The notes: generated from the letters alone by a model not told the origin. DNA of 64,000 nt from Reticulitermes lucifugus (GCA_026260175.1 JAKCWW010000111.1:60845-124844); one strand, 5' to 3'; positions 11,936-23,030 are shown, counted from the first letter of the stretch. Translations and numbers: made by a program.

Positions 11936-12405
11936 GTATTGACAATGAAAACACAATGTATTTGAAACGTTTCAGTCAGACATTCTCAATAAAAACAGTG
12001 AACTTAAACTTGTTCCGTCAGACACTGACAAACAAAACACAATGTACGTAAGACATGTTATGCCATATATTGATAATTCAAACGCGGTGTGCTTAAGATC
12101 TTCGGTCAGAAATTGGCAATCCCAAGTGTATATAACACATAAGGCTCGTATTCGCACATTGATAACTACAACACAATGTTCTTAAGACTTGTTCTGTCAG
12201 ACATTGGTAATTAAAACGTTGTATTTAAGCCTGTTCCATCTGCATTGATAATTAAACACAGAGTACTTAAAACTTGTTCCATCAGACATTCATAATTGAA
12301 AGAGTGTACTTAAGACTGTACTGTCAGACACTGATAATTATATACAGTGTATTAAAATTTGTACCGTCAGACATTGGAAATCAGAAGCAAGCGTACTTAA
12401 AACTC
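11936..12405. repeat. 43-bp minisatellite, 11 units
   Basis: The unit contains TCAGACATTGATAATTAAAA, then CACAGTGTACTTAAGACTTG and TTCCG. The ATT of CAGACATT (ACT in two units) lies at 11938, 11982, 12024, 12069, 12112, 12158, 12203, 12244, 12288, 12330 and 12373, giving periods of 41-46 bases. The units are diverged (about 75-85 percent by eye), so this is an old array. No coding frame runs through it. It begins about 50 bases beyond the SINE B fragment at 11745-11885. Confidence 0.85.
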
Positions 12406-12819
12406 TCCAAACAAAAAGAAACAGGGCATCCAATTTGCGTACAAGTTATTTTTCAGTTGCCAGGGTGTTTTAAATAGCACATTCAAAATATGAATTATAG
12501 CCTTTATTCCAGTGCATTTATTACAATTTAATGTTTAATAAAAGAAAAAGCAAAATAAATCAAGCTTTTTTAAACATTTACAAAGCTGTTTTATGTACTT
12601 CTCCCATACGTGATCGACGTAAGAAAATAAATTTTCCCTCCGCTTCATGAATATTTACACATGACTGGTTTATCCTGATTTTTTAAGAATTACAAATTAT
12701 TACTTTCAACAACCAAGCTCCTAAACTAAATGTATTACATTTCAAGTACATAACCAACTATCTTCAAGTAAAAGTTTTTAGCAAAAAGCGTAATTCTTTT
12801 AATGACTGAGTCACAGCAG

Positions 12820-12831
12820 TATATATATATG
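12820..12831. repeat. Short (TA)n tract
   Basis: TATATATATATA within AT-rich DNA. Confidence 0.6.
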
Positions 12832-12861
12832 CACCGTCCACATTGACAGTCATATTTCAGT

Positions 12862-12935
12862 ACTTTTCATAGAACGTGGATTTGTGCGTTTCGTGTGATT
12901 CTCACAGTAAACAAGGATTATCAACACGACGTGCT
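12862..12935 (+). repeat. Dispersed repeat family G copy
   Basis: TTTCGTGTGATTCTCACAGT followed by AAACAAGGATTAT matches a core repeated near 24300, 34340, 38065, 41515 and 63165 (plus). Reverse parts occur near 26400 and 60000. The class is unknown. Confidence 0.5.
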
Positions 12936-12944
12936 ATGCCTGGG

Positions 12945-13120
12945 CGTTAGTCGCCGACCTCTTTATTCGGAGACACAATTTCAATCCCGGTCCAGTCCAT
13001 TCGAAGTTGTTTGTCAAAAAAGTGGCAGTAAATAAAAGGTTTTCTCCGAGTAATTTCTTCTCTCCTGTCAGTATTTTAATACAAATGTCATCAGAAGGAC
13101 AAGCTGCCAAAGCATACGGA
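12945..13120 (+). mobile_element. SINE family D copy
   Basis: A decayed tRNA-like head (GGGCGTTAGTCGCCGACC, then CAATTTCAATCCCGGTC as the B-box region) is followed by GTTTGTCAAAAAAGTGGCAG and GGTTTTCTCCGAGTAATTTC. The reverse copy at 18150-18400 carries the same landmarks in the same order: TTTCGATCTCGGG, GTGGTTGACAGTGTGTCACTG, AGGTTTTATTCAGAGTACG. The 101- and 88-codon frames overlapping here on both strands are chance readings of the SINE. Confidence 0.6.
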
Positions 13121-15820
13121 TCTTGCGGATTGGGTGAGCTTTGGACAGACGAGTACTTTCTCGTTCTTTTTTCAGTATCAGTCCACAAACGCTTCATGCT
13201 CATCTCTTTCAAAGCTACTCTTTCTTCGTACAAGGACAAACGGAGAAGCTTCAGGACCTTCCAGCAGATGTGATGCTCTCTCGATAGCCGGGTAAAATCA
13301 AGAAAAAATAAGTTATTTTATTGTTTCTTTAGATCCGAATTATCGTCATAAGAGTGCGCCCCAAGACAATACGAGATTAGTTCTCATTACATAGATTAAA
13401 TCTTACCATGAGTCCCAAGAGGGGCTCGATTCCAAGAAGGACTGAATGACTGGCTGGTAGCCTGGCAGGCTGGCTGACTGACTAACTGAATGACTGAATA
13501 TTCGTGAAATGTGACTCGGACTGATTGCATGCTTCAAGGGATCAATATACACAGCATTCTCTACAACAGAACTCATAACGCCTCGGTTCCTATTTCATGG
13601 TTTTCTGGTTTACATATCTATATGTGTTTTATTTACGTGAATAACATTTATTTATTTATTTACAGACTCTATATACCTTAATTAGTCGGGCTTAGATTTT
13701 CTCAATAGTCGTTTGAGATTCCATATTCAACATGTTGCTTCTAGTGTCAAGAGACTTTTGTGCCAACCTGTCTACTATGTAATATGTAAGGACCGCAATG
13801 ATCTAGCTCCGTTCAAAAATTCTCACGCCTAGATCAAGTGAGTTATTATTGTTTCCATCAAAACTAAAGCTCAGAAATTTTTGGCATAGACGCCATCTTT
13901 TAATTTTACACATTTCAATCTTTACAAAGCATTTCCTTACGAAACGTGCAGAGCCTTACAAGTTCTATTACCGTACACAATTCCTGGACAGCAGTAACCC
14001 GCGCTAATGTCTCTCCGCCTCATAAGCTGACATTTTCATTTTTCGACCAAAATTTTGTAGCAATTCTCATATATCCTGTGCCTATTACATACAATATAAT
14101 GTCCATCTCAAGTAAGTTTCACACTCATGCGTAACATGACAATGAATTTATGTTCATAATAACATCAAAAACAAAAGTACGCTGCGTAAAAATAAAGAAG
14201 TTCCAAGTGATGAAGTCTTTCGGACCACCAGAGGAACAAATCTTGGCAAAACTCTAACGTTTAAGAGAACTCTGTTTCTATCATGTCTTGTGGGTGGAAA
14301 GAGAGAAGGTCTCCGACACATCGAATTTCTGGTCCATAGTTCTCGACCTTCATTTCATGATGATGTATGCAGAAACGTTTCGAAAATATTTAACTTCTGT
14401 TTCAAATTGACGCGGATGGTCGCCCGCTATGATTTTGTCAGTTTCAGTAGCTATAAGACTCACGTCTTATGCAGCAGATACCCATCTGTGCTTAAGACTT
14501 CAGATTTTGTTATTCTGTGACCGTTTAGCAAGCCATTCTTCAAGTTACACATACACACCAGGTGGCAATGACTGCCGAAGACAAACTGTTACGAAGCCGT
14601 GGATTTGTAGGCCTACCTACGCTTTGGTTGGTGTCGCAGTCTCCACGTTCGTCGAAAAAGTCTTCTACAGGTAGCAGCAACTCATTCTCTTAAGGGTATC
14701 TCAAGAACTTTGCGAGTTCACATGGTATATATTCAAAAACTGTGATTTCATGGTGTTTCTCAAGGGCTATATTGTACTATAGTAACGGGTCAGTGGCAAA
14801 TCATTGCTAGAGATGGGAACTCTTAACGTTTGCCGATGAACTTTTGTGTACTTATACAAGTTTATATTAAATAACTAAAACACTGCATGTACAGTCTCTT
14901 TGCATGGATCTTCTAAGTCTATTCCTCTATGCCTTTTTTATTTTCGTATGTATTTATGATACTATCCACCTTCTAGTTCAAACCCGACAGTCAAAAGATC
15001 AATGCCACCATAATATGTTTCTGACGTTTCCTGAGATAGGTTTTATATGTCTTTAAGGAATTTTATGGTTTCTGCTGAAAGCTACTCCGGCTGAGGAACG
15101 AAGGAGAACAACACAAAACCTAATTAGAGTAAAACTATTATGTCTGAAACGTCAATTATTTTAAATCTATTTTAACTTTAAAGAACAGGTTTTCCACACA
15201 CACACAAATACCGCTTTCCCACCAACAGTATTCATTGCCAACATCTGCATTCTGTATAAACGGTCTTAACTAAACAGTAGACACCACAACTGGAAAGAGT
15301 GCACTCCATAATGTGATAAACAAAATTATCAGCGGCTTTCTTTGAAATCTTCTAAGTTTGCTTAGAGAAGGGAATGATGAATTCAAAATACGTGAAAGTA
15401 TCGCACATTGAATTTCAACAAATCATACGGATGTTTCGTTGGGCGACATGAAAAAAATCTTATGTGAACAGGCCTTGCTATAGATAAATACAACAGAAAC
15501 CCGGAACTGACGAGAAATTTTAAAGAGCAGAGTATCGGAACTGAAAATAAAGTACTGAAATATATGTTGATATTATATTACACACGGATAGACGGACATG
15601 ACTACCACACACGGCTTTTCTCCTTACCTTTCTTTTTTCCTTCCTAAAAAGAGAAAACTAGGTTTTTAGACCACCATGGCGTCTGTGTGGGTGTGTCTGA
15701 GTCATCAAATAAATTTCCGGATACTAAACAGAATTTTATGAAAATTCGTATTACTGACTACATCATTGGAGAACATCCCGACGCCGTATTTTTTAACTTA
15801 ATTTTTTGTTCACCTTGTAT
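13120..15820. other. No recognised gene
   Basis: Only low-complexity sequence was seen, notably imperfect ACTG/GGCT tetramers at 13441-13500. Short frames at 13946-14134 and 14290-14674 show no known motifs. Confidence 0.45.
13441..13500. repeat. Imperfect ACTG/GGCT tetramer repeat
   Basis: A run of degenerate ACTG, GGCT and GACT tetramers over 60 bases. Confidence 0.7.
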
Positions 15821-15823
15821 CAT

Positions 15824-15976
15824 GGCAATAGATAACCTTCATCAACCAACGACTGCACTAATTAAGATTTATTTAACACTTTAAGATTGCCCTACATATG
15901 TTTCGGTCAAAATGTTTAAAATGTTAAATAAATTTTAATTATTGCAGTTGTTGGTTGATGAAGGTTATCTATTGCC
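15824..15976. repeat. Long hairpin around a half hammerhead-like motif
   Basis: Arm 1 (15824-15883) starts GGCAATAGATAACCTTCATC and arm 2 (about 15914-15976) is its reverse complement with roughly 5 mismatches in 58 bases. The central 30 bases, read on the minus strand, contain GACCGAAACATATGTAG, the 3' half of the hammerhead-like motif seen elsewhere in the window. The near-identity of the arms compared with the divergence of other repeats here suggests a recent fold-back insertion, or arm correction. Confidence 0.8.
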
Positions 15977-16954
15977 GTATATTTTATCTCATACAATTAA
16001 TAAGAACTGCATGGCCATACACGCCAATTTATGAGGAGGGGCAAAACTAGTGCCACTTACCTTAGGGTCCTGAAATAAACTATAGTAATAGATTTTAGAA
16101 GACTCATGCAAATATTTTACAGCACTTTTTTTGTATAATGTAAAATAAAATATTTGTGGCATTGTAAATTTTTTGTTCTCGGTTTGATGATTATTTATAA
16201 TAAACCACGGGAGCTGGACAAGCGAAATTTTGTCCGCAGATAAACTATTAGGATTCCAATACAGAAAATATAAAATGTTTGTAAGTAAGCTATTAGAAAC
16301 ATAACACACATGAGAATTCTTAGATTTGCCTGACAAATTTAATGTAGGCAAAATGTGTATTTAAGTAATAACATTCTCGTATAAATTAAGTACACAACAA
16401 TTATGGGTCAAGCACGATTATGAATTTGTGCAGTGTGAAAGTTGGCTTTATGATTCCTGCTTGAATATCATGTACGTTATAAAGAATGGCTCAATAGTTC
16501 CAAGTAAGAACTCCAATACAAAGACGCGTCAGTTAATGATGTTTAGGGAAACAATGGCTGATTATTGTACTAACATCACATAAAGACACGTTGGGTAAAA
16601 TGTAGGGCGTTTAATGTTAATGTTCATGTACTTGGTACATATCTTTGTAAGAATAAGTAACTTCTACATAACCCTCCGAGATTCGCATAATTGTATTTCA
16701 ACAAACGTTATTCGATCTTCTTGGGACAAAGTATTATACAGTAGCAGTGTTTAACATAGATGTAAGGATTCGTAACTCTTTTGTCCCATTCTTTCATGCA
16801 CTGTCTTTTTCAACAAATGTCACAGTCACTGCATGCTGATAGTAGCAGCCTAGGTCCTGTGCCATGCGTTGCTATTGCTGAATCCCCCCCGTGAAAAGTT
16901 CTTGGAAATAAATTTAATTACTGGTGGAAATGAAAGTGGTAGACCTACATACAC

Positions 16955-16976
16955 ACACATATATATATGTATATTT
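16955..16976. repeat. (CA)n(TA)n tract
   Basis: ACACACACATATATATATG, a short dinucleotide repeat. Confidence 0.6.
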
Positions 16977-17039
16977 TTTCATTTTTATTTATTGAAGGTT
17001 AGAGTTTCAGACTACGTAGCGTCGAATACCAGAATGATT

Positions 17040-17200
17040 TGTGAACAATAAATTGGACGAGGTGTGGAAGAAGGCGTTAGTACAATCATATGGTAACCCA
17101 CACACTCACTTCGACATTTTGAGAAAACTTTCGATAAACTTCAGTCAGAATAGCGGGTATGCAGGTCGAGATTTCAAACGGAACCTCCAGAATTTGAAGC
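17040..17200 (-). mobile_element. SINE family B fragment, reverse
   Basis: Landmarks on the plus strand are GGTGTGGAAGAAGGCGTTAG, AACTTCAGTCAGAATAGCGG, then CAGGTCGAGATTTCAAACGG and AACCTCC. The last is the reverse complement of a B-box region (GGAGGTTCCGTTTGAAATCTC). Confidence 0.6.
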
Positions 17201-17479
17201 AGAATAAGTAACAAATATTATAGAGGCATTTACAATAACATTGGTATGATATTTCTTTTTAACATAGACTAAGATTTTTAAAACAGTAGGTCCCAATGTC
17301 TTGTATGTTCTAGTTACATGACTTGTTATTCGTTACTTAGCTACCTGGTTTACAGCAATCAGTACGATGCAGAAAACAGCGTCCACGCAAAAACCGATAC
17401 TCTAAAGAAACGACTAATTGCAAAACGTAAACACAAAAAAACATACTGACGTGACCGACATAGGCAACAGATATATCAT

Positions 17480-17830
17480 ATAACTAGAACTTATAGAATA
17501 TGTAAGAACGTGTGCACGCAAATATAAACACACCAGGGAAATACATATCCAATAAGCCAAACGGAACACAGTTGGCGCAAAATATTTTAACAAACGTTTT
17601 TAATAAGAAACAATTCAGCGTGGTTTAATAATAAAAAATACACAAAATAGATTACATAATATTCCAACGTTACGATAATTGTAATAGTCAAGAAATCTCA
17701 CAAATTTCATCTATTTTAACGCATTTCACTTTTTTTAATTACGTACATTCATGCCTGAAGATGGTCGGTCCTATAGACCGACACACGTAGTATTGTTGAG
17801 TATTGTTGAACACAATAAATTTTCTTTGAC
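17480..17830 (+). mobile_element. Penelope-like terminal repeat, copy 2
   Basis: This is the partner of 6187-6560 (same orientation, about 70 percent similar by eye). It keeps ACACCAGGGAAATACAT, the AGAAATCTCACAAATTTC block and the terminal hammerhead-like core at 17751-17793. After the core, ATTGTTGAGTATTGTTGAAC is a short tandem duplication. Confidence 0.55.
17751..17793 (+). ncRNA. Hammerhead-like motif, mutated
   Basis: Stem I ATGC/GTAT (with one wobble), core CTGAAGA (17755-17761), extra T, stem II GGTCGGTC facing GACCGAC around CTATA, then GACAC in place of GAAAC, AC and GTA (17787-17789). Stem II differs in sequence from the copy at 6484 but still pairs, which is suggestive of maintained structure. 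The changed GAAAC probably abolishes activity. Confidence 0.45.
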
Positions 17831-18149
17831 GTAAATACGAATTACCATTGAACTATAGTGTAATGTTGTGGTAAACACGTCAATTAACAGTAAGTTTCCA
17901 TGCACGACAAAACATTCATTTACTAGCTGAGTAGCTATCAGATTCCCCAAAATATCATCCACGTGGTTAAACAGTTGACAAAATTCCTAATCTGAGCTAA
18001 TGTTTTTCATCAAAGGAACTCCTACTGAAAAGGTAGCCCGTACAAATTGGAAAATTTACCTGGTAATGTAATCCTGAGTTTCTCTATTTTTATTCTTTTA
18101 ACATTTTTAGAAAAGAGGAAAAGTACTTTTATTTGTCGATAGTCCCCCA

Positions 18150-18400
18150 TTGGCGAAAGAGTATCAGCTTTATGAAGGCAACCCACACTTCGCACATTTG
18201 TCCTGCTATAAAAAGAAACTTGGAAGAGGAACAAGAGCAAGGAGCATTGCGAAATGACACTGAGGGAGAAAAAATTACGTACTCTGAATAAAACCTGGTC
18301 CAGTGACACACTGTCAACCACAAATCCGATATTAAAGAGCCCGAGATCGAAATTTTGTCGCCGCGGTGAAAGGCTGCAACCAAAGGTCTGAGACATGAGA
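18150..18400 (-). mobile_element. SINE family D copy, reverse
   Basis: Read on the minus strand: CACCGCGGCGACAAAATTTC and CGATCTCGGG (tRNA-like B-box region), GGATTTGTGGTTGACAGTG, GGTTTTATTCAGAGTACG. This layout is shared with 12945-13120. The 140- and 93-codon minus frames covering it are chance readings of the SINE; the peptide SEYVIFSPSVSF resembles translations I recall from many insect repeats. Confidence 0.6.
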
Positions 18401-18937
18401 CAGGCCTCACACTGGATACAGTTCATCTCCATGAAGAAGGCCAATCCGTAATATTTTTATGGAAAAATCGCTTTATATTGTGAGATTCACACAAAACACG
18501 TAAATACACTGTTGGGTAAAATCCAGTGTTTTTATTGTTAAGTAGGGAATATATATTACTTTGCATTAAAGTTTCAATCAGGACAAAATAAATGTACTTC
18601 ATGCAACACTGCCATTTCCAAACTGGTTGACGGTTAATCTTCTTGATGAGGTCTTATACAATTAGCCAAATCTGTAACCCGCCTGGTGATATCTGTATTA
18701 ATAAAACACATTCAGTTGGTAATTCACAGGAATAGGCTTATACCTCAATACTCAGGAAATATCTATGGCTTCCGCAACCCACCGGTCTCTTAGAGGGAGC
18801 AACTGATGTAAAATAGTTTTCATCAAACTATAGAGCCAATGATTAACGCTAAGTGAGTGCAGTATTCTTAACCACTCAGTGCAACACATTCGTTTCTGAA
18901 ACTACTTAAAAAACATTATTTAGCACGGACTCAGTAA

Positions 18938-18952
18938 CCCCCCCCCCGCCCC
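18938..18952. repeat. C homopolymer
   Basis: Ten consecutive C followed by GCCCC. This is a likely region of base-call or length uncertainty. Confidence 0.8.
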
Positions 18953-19434
18953 TGCATAAAACTACATTGTATCTTATGGTCTAAAATTACCTAATTTACT
19001 CGAGGAAATAAGGAAAACCAGGTAGGAAAATTACGTATAACGTAATATTGTGGTGCACTCGAGTAACCATTGTGCCACGAAAACGCTAAAATTCTCTCCT
19101 TTGTAATTTTGACGTATATTTTTCGCTGTCAACAATGCATAAATATTGAAAATTTTGCAGTGGAAGCAAAACAATGTTTTTTCTGTACTGTTGCGCTACA
19201 TATGTCGCTGCCAACTACATGAAATACACTTAGGTTTTCATGTAAAGTTCCCGAAATTTTTGTTCGATTTTAATCAAATCTGGACTTTCTTGACAGAATT
19301 TCGTAAAGTTCCCAATTTCAAATTTCACGAAAGTCCTTCCAGTGGGTTCCGAGCTGATATATGCGAAACATGACTACGACATAGTCACCGGCTACGGGAT
19401 GGATGTCCGAGAAATTATGGTTTGCGTCAAGAAC

Positions 19435-19600
19435 AGCTCTGGGGCCCACCTAGCCACTTATTCTCCGGGGATAGAGGGATCTGGACGTGGAGTTGACCAC
19501 TCACCCCATCTAGTGCTAAGATTAAAAATGACTGGAGCTATATCTCTATTCCCCAACACGCCTTCAAGGCGTGAACAGACAATTTTACCTTATTAAAGTA
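19435..19600 (+). mobile_element. SINE family A, 5'-truncated
   Basis: Starts in the body (GGGGCCCACCTAGCCAC) and continues with TTCTCCGGGGATAGAGG, GTGGAGTTGACCACTCACC, CATCTAGTGCTAAGATTAAA, CTATATCTCTATTCCCC and CTTCAAGGCGTGAACAGAC. Compared with 25738-25930 it keeps the same block order. The tRNA-like head is missing. Confidence 0.7.
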
Positions 19601-20651
19601 CAAAAGTATTGATTATCTAATACCTGACACTTCAACGATGTCGCAGACTGTAAATATCTGTACAAGCAACAACTTGATACTATGCGAGACATCGTTATGG
19701 ATAAGGATCACGGAGCACAATTCAGCAGAATTAACACTCTTAAACCTGATAGTCATTTGAGTAGTCATAAAAAAGGAATGCCTGTCTCACTGTAGTGAAG
19801 AAGGTAGCCACACTCTGGCGTATGACGACGTACCGGCTGCAGCTATGCAAGTCCTAGTTTCATTGCCCATCTTTTACTCTTGGATAATGCGAAACATCGC
19901 CCAGCGTGTGATTTCCGTCTTGTTTTTCTGGACAATAGCTTGACAATGTAAGCCCTCCCTCGGTGTTACTTCCGATTTCCGTTTAGCTGTAGAACTTTAG
20001 CTGTCACGGAGAGAAAAGAAAGAGTTTCAGACATGGTGGATAGATTGTTCGGAAAATCAGAACGACAGCGAAGTGAATTAAATTGTCTGGGTGAGAAGAC
20101 TGTTCATTTAGTGCTCACAGACGGACGCTTTACTTCAGTAACCCCTGCTGGCAGATATTGTCACCCATGTCTGTCATCTCTGTTCAACGATTTAGATGAC
20201 ATTTATGCAAATAAAAACTGTTCTTTGGTAGTTAGGTGGGATATGGAACACACGTGACTGACCCATCAGAAACTGTCAATTTTAAACGAGTTCGGTAACC
20301 GTTGTTACACAGAAGCCACGATATTTTGGAATGGTAGCAGTAAGCACTTTTAACTCAAAATTTGGACTGTACACTTGCCCTGAACACAGTGTCTGCACCG
20401 GCTTCCAGTGCGGGTGCATGTACGTACATACAATTATATATGTACGAGTATATAATGCTCTATTATACATCTACTGTGTATGTATATTATGTACTTATAA
20501 GCGTAAAAAACGCCTTTGTCAGGACGACAAAATAAAAACTTTAATTGTATAATGCGCCCTATAATACTGCACAAAACATCTAGCATATACGTACTTTTTG
20601 AAAATAAGTTGTTTCCAACCACAGCGGTTCAACAGAGGCAACAGTAGGATG

Positions 20652-20775
20652 CAGTGGGGTGTTGCAAGTTTTTAGTGGGCTGATCAGCATGTTTGTGTTT
20701 GATATTTTGCACATTCCTAATGAATGCATCCAGAATTGTAGTGGGTGCATTGCACCCACTTGCAGCCCCTGGCTA
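20652..20775. mobile_element. Possible small hAT-type element (MITE)
   Basis: The right end, read on the minus strand, is CAGGGGCTGCAAGTGGGTGC and contains the near-perfect palindrome at 20741-20759 (GTGGGTGCATTGCACCCAC). On the left, CAGTGGGGTGTTGCAAG (20652 on) resembles it. CAGGGG ends are typical of hAT elements. No 8-bp target duplication is evident, so the call is weak. Confidence 0.3.
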
Positions 20776-21208
20776 CGGGCCTGAATCTACAGTAGCAGAA
20801 TCTCCACCACTTCGTGTAAATTCATAAACGGGAAGGCTTATCACTTGAATTCCGGAAGCTATTTTTCTGTTTAGGCCACAGAAACATATTATCGCATGCC
20901 AATAGATTCATATTCAATATGTCAGATAGTGGAATCAGGTTTACGAATTGTTGGGCATAATAAAACATTCCGATTGACGACTGCATACTGAAACCTCAGT
21001 GCACAAATTTGCTACATACGCTCAATAAGCACTTCTTCCGACTTGACACTACTACATGCATGTATCCCTTAGAAAACGCTCATGCATCCACCAATCCTAG
21101 CCAGAACCTAGTTCAGTTAACATATTACATTACTTATGTTTAATAGACGTGGTAGTGGTACCCACCACTGATGTCACAAGCTATGACTATTGCACTTGCT
21201 GATGGTTA

Positions 21209-21379
21209 GTTTTTGGTTAGAGTACCGATGTTTTGGAGGTAACTGTTAGTGATTTGCTTACAGTACCAATGTTTGAGAAGTGAGTGTTAGTTGTTTATCT
21301 ACAGTACTGATAGTCAGGGTTGATTCTTAGTGATCCGTTTACATTACTGATGTTGAAGAGGTGATTGTTAGCTGCTCGT
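21209..21379. repeat. 41-bp minisatellite, left block
   Basis: Units contain CAGTACCGATGTTT, GAGGTGACTGTTAGTG. Unit starts at about 21209, 21249, 21290, 21330 and 21371 give periods of 40-41 bases. The fifth unit breaks off after GCTGCTCG at about 21378, where the hAT-related segment begins. The same unit resumes at 23280. Confidence 0.8.
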
Positions 21380-21809
21380 AGGGCCAGTCTGAAGCGGGTT
21401 CAGAGCGTGCGGCTTAACCCTGCCCCACGCTGATAATGGAAGGAATTGTTTTTGTGCCGCCATAATCAAGATCAACCCCGGGAAAAATGGGACGACCATT
21501 TGGCGGCATATAGTATATAGAAATCTTATTCAGAAAGTTCCGTATTAACTCCAGTGTAACTAGACACTACCTGCTCTGTTGTGACGAAGTCATTTCTGTT
21601 CAGACAATGACCTGTGCAGATTATTTAAAGGCATGTATTACCAGAAGAGGTTTACTGGATCTTTCCGTGACATATCAACACCGAAATCCACGATCAACCT
21701 TAGTTTTCAGTTTCCATACAAATAGCAGTAGAAGTCATAGAAATAGCGCTCCTATTGCATTGTTTCAAGCCATCTAAACGCCATGTATTCTTGACTTGAA
21801 GCTGAAAGA

Positions 21810-22430
21810 AACCTAAAGAGTGAAAATGCAATAGACCGTAAACACGAAAATATTATTAAATTTGAAAGAGCTTTAAAAAATGTTGTTGAGGTTACAATCG
21901 CAGCAAGTTTTTATCTAGATAAACAAATTTAGCTTTCAGGGAAAGATACGATGCCTTATGTAGAGCACGTAAGGGTAACTTCTTGGGTTTAATCGACCTA
22001 ATTGCCAAACTCGTCCCAGGTTTTGAAGACAATATTAGTCATACTTACAAGAAGAAAATACCCACTATCTGTTATAAAAGCAACTTTAATCACTAAAATA
22101 TTAAATATTCCCACCATGCCTATAGATTTGATCACAATTTATATGAAAATTATTTTACTGTCTTTTGAAAAATTTAGGGACTCTAAGTTTAGAAATTCCT
22201 CCTTCAAAGCTCAAGAACTTGCAGATAAATATAGAATGAGAAATAAAAACCCCTCGTTCAAGCAAAAAGAAAAAGGAAAAAATAAAAATTTCGAGTACGA
22301 AGAAGCCGATAAAGAAATAGAAAATGCCGAAGCAAATTTTAGAATTAACTCTTTCATAAAAATAGTAGATACGGCAATAATATATTTCAAACGAAAGTTC
22401 GAAACGTACGAGACACTGTGAAATACTTAG
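21810..22430 (+). pseudogene. hAT transposase remnant, DUF4371 part
   Basis: Three frames together follow the ZMYM-like hAT order. First IDRKHENIIKFERALKNVV with FYLDKQI (21820-21930), matching the DR.H..II..EK..W..VL..I...KFLA..NLA segment. Then, from 21974, GNFLGLIDLIAKL and VPGFEDNI, the family's highly conserved GNFLGLIELIA motif. Then, after a frameshift, the 139-codon frame 22002-22421, whose second half includes FEYEEADKEIENAEANFRIN and FIKIVDTAIIYFKRKFE, matching the FDYE...ERF.VEFFN.I.D.AI.SL..RF region. Stops and at least two frameshifts make it a pseudogene. Identification is by remembered family motifs. Confidence 0.8.
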
Positions 22431-22599
22431 TCTTTATTATATAATATAAATAAATTAATTGTAACGGACGAAACTTATATTTTAAAAAGTCTGGACAGAA
22501 TGGATTTCAGAAAGTGAAAATATAAAGAAATGTTATACCACAGAACTGTACAAGCTTGAACGCACTAAAATATGTCATCAGTAATAACATCTCTGAAGT

Positions 22600-22886
22600 C
22601 TATAGAAATATATATATTTTCCAATGGCGCAAAACCCCTAGTGGGCCAGGGCCTCCTCATTATCGAGGCTTCACGTTCACACTCTATTAGACACACCACA
22701 CTCGGTAGGACTCCTCTGGACGAGAGATCAGCCCGACGCAGAGACCTCTAGCTGACAACACACAACACTCACAAGAGACAGACATCCATGCTGCCGGCGG
22801 GATTCGAACCCACAATCCCAGTAAGAGAGGCCGCAGACCCAAGCCTTAGCCCGCGAGGCCACTGGGATAGGCTGTATGGAAATATG
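22600..22886. repeat. Probable target-site duplication around the SINE
   Basis: TATAGAAATATA (from 22601) on the left and TATGGAAATATG (22874-22885) on the right match at 10 of 12 positions. Both can encode the Y-x-N-(I/M) residues that fall at this point of the hAT protein (VYRNI on the left, YGNMAVALNLLL on the right), as expected when an insertion duplicates coding sequence. Confidence 0.6.
22612..22868 (-). mobile_element. tRNA-Leu-headed SINE (family C), reverse, near full length
   Basis: On the minus strand it starts ATCCCAGTGGCCTCGCGGGC (A-box region), continues TAAGGCTTGGGTCTGCGGCC, then TGTGGGTTCGAATCCCGCCG (perfect B box, 22800-22810), and runs about 180 bases further through CCGAGTGTGGTGTGTC and CCCACTAGGGGTTTTGCGCC to ATTGGAAAA. 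The head resembles tRNA-Leu (GTGGCCGAGCGGTCTAAGGCG...GTGGGTTCGAATCCCACCG). It sits inside the hAT remnant, just upstream of the dimerisation domain. A frame opening at 22788 (MLPAGFEPTIPVREAADP) is the SINE read backwards and then the hAT. Confidence 0.85.
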
Positions 22887-23030
22887 GCGGTAGCTTTAAA
22901 CTTGCTGCTAACATCCGCTGTTACAGCGGCTTCGGTGGAGCGATGGTTCTCAAAACTGAAGCATATAAGAAAACTACTTTCGATAGATAGTCGGAGGTGC
23001 TTTACTTCGGTATCACTCTTGCCAATCTAA
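22869..23030 (+). pseudogene. hAT transposase C-terminal dimerisation domain
   Basis: The frame reads YGNMAVALNLLLTSAVTAAS, then VERWFSKLKHIRKLLS and IDSRR, matching the hAT dimerisation signature (LxxLLTIPVTVASAERSFSKLKLIKxxLRS). The S of ERSFS is W here, and the frame ends at 23028-23030 soon after the signature. It is the continuation of the DUF4371 remnant on the other side of the SINE. Confidence 0.85.

Noticed and set aside
18022-18444. 140-codon minus-strand protein
   Set aside because: The DNA aligns with the SINE D copy at 12945-13120, so the frame is a reading of a SINE.
22788-23030. 80-codon gene starting MLPAGFEPTIP
   Set aside because: Its start lies in a reversed SINE and its end in the hAT dimerisation domain; the frame joins two unrelated mobile elements by chance.
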